From NCBI GenBank assembly GCA_964429245.1, contig CAYSBE010000034.1:1-21539 (forward strand): DNA of 21,539 bases, given 5' to 3'. This document shows positions 16,196 to 21,539 of this stretch, piece after piece. Position numbers and translations under genes: made by a program. This DNA is from CAYSBE01 sp964429245 (GTDB lineage Bacteria > Bacteroidota > Bacteroidia > UKL13-3). Numbering within the stretch: position 1 is the stretch's first letter; the number at the start of each line of letters is the position of its first letter. The notes under the pieces are model-generated. The model worked only from the letters and a program-made list of their open reading frames with translations, ran no database searches and was not told the DNA's origin.

Positions 16196-16450
16196 ATGAC
16201 AACTAAAACCCAAACCGAAACAACCTCTTCATTATTACTTGGAGGTTTTTATGATGTACCGGTAGATTTTGCCCGTGCAGCTAAAAAAAGAGACGATGAT
16301 GATGATGACCTGGATGAAGAAGATCTGGACATTGAAGACGATGATGATGATGATGATGAAATCGCTGTAGATGATGATCCTGATATTGATATAGATTTGG
16401 GAAAAGGATTCAACTTCGATGACGAAGATGATGATGACGATGAGTTCTAA
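16196..16450 (+). CDS. Small Asp-rich, extremely acidic protein of unknown function
   Basis: An 84-residue protein with 31 Asp and 7 Glu against 6 Lys/Arg, so net charge is about -32. The first 32 residues are different: a Thr-rich start (MTTKTQTETTSS), a short apolar piece LLLGGFYDVPVDFARAA, then KKR. The rest is Asp runs (33-38, 48-54, 78-82) broken by LDEEDLDIE, IAVDDDPDIDIDLGKGFNF and a final EF. The runs are encoded largely by GAT repeats, which could slip in frame. I regard the gene as real because an exact promoter precedes it and a strong terminator follows within 25 nt. The clean Asp bias in one frame supports this too. No family recognised. A nucleic-acid mimic, a cation or protein buffer, or a chaperone-like partner are guesses only. 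Confidence 0.75.
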   Translation: MTTKTQTETTSSLLLGGFYDVPVDFARAAKKRDDDDDDLDEEDLDIEDDDDDDDEIAVDDDPDIDIDLGKGFNFDDEDDDDDEF

Positions 16451-16473
16451 ACCCCGGAAATAATACTAAAAAC

Positions 16474-16500
16474 GGCTGTCTGATTAAGGCAGCTTTTTTT
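16474..16500. terminator. Bidirectional intrinsic terminator
   Basis: GGCTGTCT-GATTA-AGGCAGCT forms an 8-bp stem (two G-U pairs) with a 5-nt loop, followed on the plus strand by seven T. On the minus strand the same stem is followed by five T (complement of AAAAAC at about 16468-16473). It ends the Asp-rich gene and, reading left, the lipoprotein gene, whose stop codon (16499-16501) overlaps the T tract. Confidence 0.85.
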
Positions 16501-17053
16501 ATGGAATTACAATAACCGGACTTTGAGCTACATTACTGATATTGAGTGCACGGTCTACTAATCTGATACGCAGCACAAAGCTATCTGACCGCTCCTGATA
16601 TAGTGGTGGTAAAAATCGATAGTCAATATCTCCTCTTATAGCTTTAAACTTTCCTTCAGGAGTTAGTGATCCAACTCTTGCATATACCTTAAATGTATCT
16701 GTGGTATTAGGAATAATAAATGGCACCAACTTCCCTCCTTTCACTTCAAGGTACTCAATAAATATATTGTAGAAAAATGGGTTGGTTATTTGTTGAAATT
16801 TATCGGGTTGCCTATCATATGGGGGAAAAGTATCCTGCTCATTAAGTCCAATATCGCCATCACCATCTTTGTAGGAAAAGACGATGGCTATTAGCGTATC
16901 ACTGCCAAAACCAAACCCCGATGGATCAAGTTGAAAATAATGTGATTTGTATTCAATAGAAGGTATTGATGGATAAATTTCACTTTCTTTGCATGCTAAA
17001 AAAACGGCTGCAATAGCTAAGATTAACATCCATATGGAGAATTTCCCTTTCAA
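16499..17053 (-). CDS. Probable surface lipoprotein
   Basis: From a TTG start at 17053 the protein (184 aa) opens with a lipoprotein signal: MKGKFS, a hydrophobic core, then VFLAC with Cys21. Other starts are possible: ATG 17029 loses all positive charge before the core, and TTG 17095 precedes the promoter box at 17074-17081. After the Cys comes KESE, which resembles the Lys/acidic lipoprotein export signals that send Bacteroidota lipoproteins to the outer face. The mature part is beta-rich with SYKDGDGDIGL (60-70), a motif I associate with many Cytophaga-type hypothetical lipoproteins, and ends SFVLRIRLVDRALNISNV, Ig-like in look. Function unknown. It ends in the bidirectional terminator and is head-to-head with the LuxE-like gene. 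Confidence 0.78.
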   Translation of the reverse strand: MKGKFSIWMLILAIAAVFLACKESEIYPSIPSIEYKSHYFQLDPSGFGFGSDTLIAIVFSYKDGDGDIGLNEQDTFPPYDRQPDKFQQITNPFFYNIFIEYLEVKGGKLVPFIIPNTTDTFKVYARVGSLTPEGKFKAIRGDIDYRFLPPLYQERSDSFVLRIRLVDRALNISNVAQSPVIVIP

Positions 17054-18008
17054 TTTAAATGAAATTATTAGTTCAAATGTAATGGATTTTGACAAATTGG
17101 CGATGGATGTGATGAATTACCAGCTAAAAAACAACCTTGTATATGCCGAATATTACGATTTGGTGAAAGAAAGTCTATCGGCAGGTTATTGTTTTTTGCC
17201 CATTCATTTTTTTAAAAGCCACCGAGTAATTAGTGGCAGTGAGACCGAAGAAATAACATTTAGTAGCAGTGCTACCGGTGGCTTAGGCAAATCACAACAT
17301 CATGTTGTGGATTTATCAATTTACGAAAAATCATTCAGCACTGCATTTGAATCATCTTATGGAAAGGCTAGCAACTACATCATATTGGCGTTATTACCGG
17401 CTTATCTTGAACGAAATGGATCGTCTTTGGTATATATGGCAGAAAAACTCATTGCAGCAAGCGGCCATAAACTGAGTGGATTTTACCTGTATGATTTTGA
17501 ACGCTTGGCTGCCAATTTACAATTGGCAAAGGCTAGCGGCAAGAAAGTACTCTTACTCGGTGTTTCTTTTGCATTAATGGATTTTGCAGAATCCTTTCCC
17601 ATATCGTTTCCCGAATTAATCATTATGGAAACCGGTGGAATGAAAGGCCGTAAAGCTGAAATTACCCGAAAGGAATTGCATACAGTTTTAATGAATTCCT
17701 TTCATGTACCGTCTATTCATTCCGAGTATGGAATGACCGAAATGCTTTCACAGGCATATTCAAGTAAAGATGGAATGTATACACCCGCAGCTTCCTTAAA
17801 AATAATGATTACAGATGCACATGACCCATTTCGCTTGCTACCCAATGGCAAATCAGGAATTATAAATGTAATTGATCTTGCCAATGTGCATTCGTGCAGT
17901 TTTATACAGACATCGGATATTGGTATTGTTCATGAGAACGGGCAATTTGAGGTATTGGGCCGTATAGACAACAGTGAACTGCGAGGTTGTAGTTTAATGT
18001 ATATTTAG
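17034..18008 (+). CDS. LuxE-like acyl-protein synthetase / ANL-superfamily adenylating enzyme
   Basis: A 324-residue protein from ATG 17034 (MENFPFNLNEII); ATG 17082 is an alternative that would remove overlap with the lipoprotein gene. The layout is that of short LuxE-like members of the acyl-adenylating superfamily. NYQLKNNLVYAEYY (28-41) is near the N terminus. The P-loop-like FSSSATGGLGKSQH (76-89) corresponds to the SSGTTG loop with changes. HSEYGMTE (229-236) is an A5-type motif, TSDIG (293-297) A7, and GRIDNSELRG (309-318) the hinge. Such enzymes activate an acyl group as acyl-AMP and transfer it; in LuxE a fatty acid goes on to a reductase. No luxC partner is seen here, so the acyl substrate and acceptor are unknown. 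The TAG stop interlocks with the TolC-like gene's stop. Confidence 0.82.
   Translation: MENFPFNLNEIISSNVMDFDKLAMDVMNYQLKNNLVYAEYYDLVKESLSAGYCFLPIHFFKSHRVISGSETEEITFSSSATGGLGKSQHHVVDLSIYEKSFSTAFESSYGKASNYIILALLPAYLERNGSSLVYMAEKLIAASGHKLSGFYLYDFERLAANLQLAKASGKKVLLLGVSFALMDFAESFPISFPELIIMETGGMKGRKAEITRKELHTVLMNSFHVPSIHSEYGMTEMLSQAYSSKDGMYTPAASLKIMITDAHDPFRLLPNGKSGIINVIDLANVHSCSFIQTSDIGIVHENGQFEVLGRIDNSELRGCSLMYI
17074..17081 (-). promoter_or_regulatory. Candidate -7 box of the lipoprotein gene, inside the LuxE-like gene
   Basis: On the minus strand 17081-17074 reads TACATTTG, an exact TAnnTTTG match, about 20 nt before the TTG start at 17053. I see no TTG -33 box at standard spacing. If real it fixes the start downstream of 17074. 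Confidence 0.35.
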
Positions 18009-19432
18009 TTTGCCAATCTTGAACCTGCACTCCATTGCAATATGGCCAATGATTTTGCAAATTTTGCTTTGAGTTCTACCAATTTTGCCTGAGATTCTAT
18101 CAAACTTCTTTCACGCATGTTTACTAAAAACAGAGAACTCTCACCACTTTCAAATCTTATCTCTTCGGCATCTCTTAGAAGTACAGCGTTTCTAACCAAG
18201 TCATTTTGTATGCTTACTAGGTTACTTAAATTAAGAACCTCATTATAAGAGGTAAAAATATTATTGATAATGGTTCGCTGATTTTGCTCAAACTCAAGTT
18301 GCGATTGTTTCAATTTAAATTTTGTTGCTTCCAATTTGCCTCGCTCTTTCCTCAACAAAATAGGCATGTAAAAAGTTGCACCAAACTTATAGTTATTGGT
18401 GAGTACCGATGATACCTCATCCCTATTGCCATAGGTAAATGTTTGAAAGGGATAGTACTCGAGGTTTAATTGGGGCTTAATCAACTCCGCTGATAATTTA
18501 CGTTCTATATCGATGCTTCTTATCTTGGCACTCATGGCCAAAATTTCTGGATGACTTTCTTTTGCATTGGATAACAATCGCTGCAATGAATCGTTAGAAA
18601 TCCTTTCAATTGTTAATGAGTAGGACTGAGGGTATATATTTTCTTTTAATGCTAACGGTTCATTCTTCTCATTCCACAAGTGATTGGAAAGAATAATGCC
18701 TGCATTTTTAAAATCAAGTTCAGCCTCAATAAGCAGGACCTCTCTTCGTGCAAATTCAATGTATGCTTCAACAGAATCAATTGGTTTTTCTTCTCCCAAT
18801 CGTATGCGGTTATTAATAAATGACATCCGATCTTGTGCAACACGCACATTTGCTTGCATAAGTATCAACAATTCAAAGGATTGCTGCCACTCCCAATATA
18901 TTTTTGCGGTTTCAAGCAACAATTTGTTAATGATTTTTATTTGCTCAGCTTGAGCTAAGTTTTGCATGACCAATGCTTGTTGCAAAGCAGCCCTCCGCCT
19001 ATCAAAAAGTAAACCTTGTCCAATTGGCACACTAATACCTCCGTATAATAATCCATAATCAGCAAACTGTCCGGTTGCGGGATCAAACTTACCAACTTCG
19101 GGATTGATACTTGAGCCACTGCTTTGTTCGTAGCCACCTTTTATATCTACACCTATGCGGGTTGGTATTTTTAACTCGGGCGTAAAATAGGTATAGCTAT
19201 TTTTATCGTTTGTTGTTTTATTTCGATAGTCGATTGACGCAACGGGGTCAAATGCACCACGTGCACTTCTTAATTCCATTCGTGCTTGTTCGGGTAGCAA
19301 ACGTGCTTGTTTGATTATCGGATGGTATTGAATCACTTGATTATAATACGCATCAAAAGTCAACTGGGTTGAATCCTGAGCAGCAACTGTCAAAGCCATT
19401 CCAACCAAACAATACAAAAAGGCTATGCGCAT
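18005..19432 (-). CDS. TolC-family outer-membrane efflux/secretion channel
   Basis: Outer-membrane partner of a tripartite exporter. It has 475 residues from ATG 19432; a TTG one codon earlier abuts the adaptor stop. The signal peptide is MRIAFLYCLVGMALTVAAQ. The mature protein begins QLTFDAYYNQVIQYHPIIKQAR, the standard TolC/OEP repeat opening. It then has long amphipathic helices rich in Gln, Glu and Ala (about 150-260 and 290-460) broken by beta-barrel segments such as ASIDYRNKTTND and YKFGATFYMPILL. Two OEP repeats can be made out. It lies 3 nt after the HlyD-type adaptor gene, so the operon is ABC - adaptor - channel. Confidence 0.9.
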   Translation of the reverse strand: MRIAFLYCLVGMALTVAAQDSTQLTFDAYYNQVIQYHPIIKQARLLPEQARMELRSARGAFDPVASIDYRNKTTNDKNSYTYFTPELKIPTRIGVDIKGGYEQSSGSSINPEVGKFDPATGQFADYGLLYGGISVPIGQGLLFDRRRAALQQALVMQNLAQAEQIKIINKLLLETAKIYWEWQQSFELLILMQANVRVAQDRMSFINNRIRLGEEKPIDSVEAYIEFARREVLLIEAELDFKNAGIILSNHLWNEKNEPLALKENIYPQSYSLTIERISNDSLQRLLSNAKESHPEILAMSAKIRSIDIERKLSAELIKPQLNLEYYPFQTFTYGNRDEVSSVLTNNYKFGATFYMPILLRKERGKLEATKFKLKQSQLEFEQNQRTIINNIFTSYNEVLNLSNLVSIQNDLVRNAVLLRDAEEIRFESGESSLFLVNMRERSLIESQAKLVELKAKFAKSLAILQWSAGSRLAN

Positions 19433-19435
19433 CAA

Positions 19436-20833
19436 TTATTCCTCCTCCTCTTTCTTTTTTGCTTTTTGTTTTTCATCATATCCAGAACTGATAGCCATTT
19501 TATTAATTTCGGCAGTCATATCTGGAGGGAATCCATTGAACAATCGCCAAATTTCATATCCTAAAAATACATTATTTAGCATCGCCCAACCATATACACC
19601 CGAACCTGCCCTGATAAGTTCTGGCCAAGGATCATCGGCAGAATCTTGTGTTACCAATATTCTAAATTTCCCTTCATAGCTTGATACACGGTCAATTACT
19701 CGAACCTTGCCACCAAAGGTACCAACAGATGAATTTGGCCAACCCGAAAACACAAGTGCTGGCCATCCGTCAAATTGAAGCCTTACATTACACCCTTCAT
19801 ACAAGAGTGGCAAATCAAGCGGTTTCACATATAACTCAACCGCAAGTTGTGCGTCTGAAGGTAATATGGTTAATACTTCTTCTCCTTCTTTTATATATTC
19901 ACCTAAACCTGCACGTGTAGCTTTTACGATGTATCCGTCTTGTGGGGCTTTAATAGCATAAAAGCCTGAACGCATTTGAAGGTTAGTGTACTCTACCCTC
20001 ATCTTGCTCACTTCGGCTTGCGATTCAAATATCTCTGCAGCTGTTTCATTCAGTGTAGATTCGGCTTTTGATATTTTATCCAAGTAATCCATTTCAATCG
20101 AATTCAGTTCTATTTCAGAGTTCCGTAATTCGTTCTGTGCTGTATTGAATTTATTGTCGGCCGAAATAAGTTTGGCTTGGGCTTCTTGTTTTTTATTGCT
20201 CCTGTTTTGAAGATCTGTTAATGAAGCTAAACCTTGGTTAAAGAGTTTCTCTAAACGGGTATATTGATCAGATGCGAGTTGATAGTTTAACTTTGCGGCT
20301 TCTACTTCCGCCCGCTCACCTTCTACTTTAAATCTTGATTGCTCAACTTTATTTTTTGCTTGAGCTAATTTAAAACGCAATCCAGCTTCTAAAGCTTTCA
20401 CTTGCTTGTCAAGAGCCTCTACTTTTTGACCTTTCGATATAATTGCGTCACTTTTATTTTGAATCTGGTCATCTGTACGAGATAGTAATTGAGGGTCAAA
20501 ATATTTTTCTTTGGTTTCACTAATCACAACCAATGTATCCCCTTTTTTAACTTTTTGCCCTTCCCTAACAGCCCACTTTTCTATTCGACCAGCTATTACT
20601 GATGGTACAACCTGAGGCCTATCTTGTGGCCTAAATGGAATAACCCTGCCGTAGCCTTGTATGTTTTGTTGCCAAGGCAAAAACAGAAATGCAATGATTA
20701 CAACAATGATCCAACGCATCCATGTGCGAATAATATAAATATGCTTAGGAGTAGTAAGCAAAGCATTTGATTGCATGTTGCTGTACTCTTTCTCTTTTTT
20801 TTCTCCTTTATTATTTCCTGACAGATTTAACAT
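19436..20833 (-). CDS. HlyD-type membrane fusion (adaptor) protein
   Basis: Periplasmic adaptor joining an inner-membrane ABC exporter to the TolC channel; 465 aa. A cytoplasmic N terminus rich in Lys/Glu precedes one TM helix (about 41-54, IIVVIIAFLFLPW). GRVIPFRPQDRPQVVPSVIAG and IEKWAVREGQKVKKGDTLVVI form the first lipoyl (barrel-sandwich) half. A long coiled coil follows (about 125-285; for example KLNYQLASDQYTRLEKLF). The second half is FYAIKAPQDGYIVKATRAGLGEYIKEGEEV. The tail is charged (KKKEEEE). The coiled coil is long, as in type I secretion adaptors. It starts 10 nt after the ABC gene stop and ends 3 nt before the TolC-like gene, so all three are surely co-transcribed. Confidence 0.92.
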   Translation of the reverse strand: MLNLSGNNKGEKKEKEYSNMQSNALLTTPKHIYIIRTWMRWIIVVIIAFLFLPWQQNIQGYGRVIPFRPQDRPQVVPSVIAGRIEKWAVREGQKVKKGDTLVVISETKEKYFDPQLLSRTDDQIQNKSDAIISKGQKVEALDKQVKALEAGLRFKLAQAKNKVEQSRFKVEGERAEVEAAKLNYQLASDQYTRLEKLFNQGLASLTDLQNRSNKKQEAQAKLISADNKFNTAQNELRNSEIELNSIEMDYLDKISKAESTLNETAAEIFESQAEVSKMRVEYTNLQMRSGFYAIKAPQDGYIVKATRAGLGEYIKEGEEVLTILPSDAQLAVELYVKPLDLPLLYEGCNVRLQFDGWPALVFSGWPNSSVGTFGGKVRVIDRVSSYEGKFRILVTQDSADDPWPELIRAGSGVYGWAMLNNVFLGYEIWRLFNGFPPDMTAEINKMAISSGYDEKQKAKKKEEEE

Positions 20834-20843
20834 GTTTAGCTAT

Positions 20844-21539
20844 TTATAGGTAATTCATTACTTCATGGTTCTTGATTTGCTCATACGAGCCTTCTGCAAC
20901 TATTTTGCCTTCTTCCATTAACAAAACATTATCGCATCGCTGCATAAACTCTTTGTTATTAGAAATAAAAATCAATGACCAATCTTGTTTTCTTGAGAAA
21001 AGATAATCAAGAAATTCCTTTTTCTCTGAGTAGTTAAACCTCATTGTGGAATCATCAATAATGAGCACGTGGGGGTTACGTGCAAGTGCGCGTGCCAACA
21101 TAAGTTTATGCTTCATACTATGTGGAAGAATATTGGCATGAGCCTCCAAATGAGTTTTAATTCCATGAGGCAAATTATTTACAAAATCTATTGCCTTTAC
21201 TGCTTTAAGGCACTCTAGTAATGTAGAAATAGACATCCCATTTTTCTGTAGTGAAATATTCTCCTCTATGGTTCCTTCAAAAAAATCTTGATCACTTAAA
21301 TTATCTGCAACCCTATTTCGGTAGGTATTAAGATTGATTTCACTTAAGTGCATACCGTTTACAATAATTTTACCTTGATAATCTTCAAACAGTCCAGCCA
21401 AAATTTTAGCTAACGTAGATCTCCCTGAACCATTTGGACCGCTTATGCACAAAGAACTTGATGGGGGCAAGTGAAAAGATATATTTTGCAGTACTGATTT
21501 TGAAGATGCAGCATACTTATAGGAAAGGGAACTTAACTC
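20844..21539 (-). CDS. ABC exporter ATPase domain with degenerate catalytic motifs (5' end beyond window)
   Basis: The frame stays open to the right edge, so only the C-terminal nucleotide-binding domain (232 codons with stop) is visible; a membrane domain probably lies upstream. The edge reads LSYKYAASSKSVLQNISF, with an A-loop-like Tyr. Walker A is GPNGSGRST (21414-21440) with Arg for Lys. The Q-loop region NLSDQDFFEGTIEENI has Ser where Gln is expected. The LSGGQ signature is LPHSM. Walker B VLIIDDST has Asp (21051-21053) for the catalytic Glu. The H-switch ISNNKEF has Asn (20958-20960) for His. LPHGIKT and LARALARNP confirm the exporter-type domain. Probable role: inactive or regulatory half of a type I secretion or heterodimeric exporter with the adaptor and TolC genes behind it. 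A decaying gene is less likely, since there is no stop or frameshift. Confidence 0.88.
   Translation of the reverse strand, partial: ELSSLSYKYAASSKSVLQNISFHLPPSSSLCISGPNGSGRSTLAKILAGLFEDYQGKIIVNGMHLSEINLNTYRNRVADNLSDQDFFEGTIEENISLQKNGMSISTLLECLKAVKAIDFVNNLPHGIKTHLEAHANILPHSMKHKLMLARALARNPHVLIIDDSTMRFNYSEKKEFLDYLFSRKQDWSLIFISNNKEFMQRCDNVLLMEEGKIVAEGSYEQIKNHEVMNYL

Noticed and set aside
17034..18008. A bioluminescence (lux) system because of the LuxE-like gene
   Set aside because: No luxA, luxB, luxC or luxD-like genes are present; LuxE-like enzymes are widespread in non-luminous Bacteroidota.
20844..21539. Calling the ABC gene a pseudogene
   Set aside because: The frame is open to the edge, spacing to the adaptor gene is tight (10 nt), and non-catalytic exporter-fold residues are kept, which favours a functional non-canonical domain.

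Overview
This window looks like a chromosomal core segment of an AT-rich member of the Bacteroidota (Cytophaga/Sphingobacteria/Chitinophaga side). Four signs support this: a type IX secretion protein (PorZ) with its own T9SS C-terminal domain; a clear TAnnTTTG-type promoter; starts with little Shine-Dalgarno signal; and an eukaryote-like isoleucyl-tRNA synthetase beside an archaeal/eukaryotic-type prolyl-tRNA synthetase. I see no insertion sequences, phage genes, tRNAs, rRNAs or CRISPR array. No gene-free stretch exceeds about 140 bases.

Layout. 1-4042 (minus): the 5' part of ileS, cut by the left edge, preceded by a 788-residue RND/MMPL-type membrane transporter. 4177-7215 (plus): porZ then recO, 9 nt apart. 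7212-10122 (minus): proS, RNase Z (rnz) and a small STAS-domain protein; the last two overlap by ATGA. 10196-11645 (plus): an SDR oxidoreductase and an unrecognised 225-residue protein in one operon. 11642-15047 (minus): a three-gene proton-translocating transhydrogenase operon (pntAa, pntAb, pntB) with dihydrofolate reductase (folA) 13 nt behind it; both concern NADPH supply or use. 15149-16054 (plus): a class IV (HDAC11-like) deacetylase. 16196-16450 (plus): a small, extremely aspartate-rich protein with its own promoter and a bidirectional terminator. 16499-17053 (minus): a probable surface lipoprotein. 17034-18008 (plus): a LuxE-like ANL-superfamily enzyme. 18005-21539 (minus): a type I secretion-like operon of an ABC ATPase domain (cut by the right edge), an HlyD-type adaptor and a TolC-type outer-membrane protein.

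Most of the window is housekeeping. The parts most worth a second look are these: the ABC ATPase domain, in which nearly every catalytic motif is altered although the frame is open; the GXHH (rather than HXGH) active-site signature of IleRS, a configuration tied to mupirocin resistance; the Asp-rich mini-protein; the STAS protein lacking its phospho-acceptor serine; and three convergent gene pairs that share interlocked 4-nt stop codons. I do not see a clearly new defence or mobile system.
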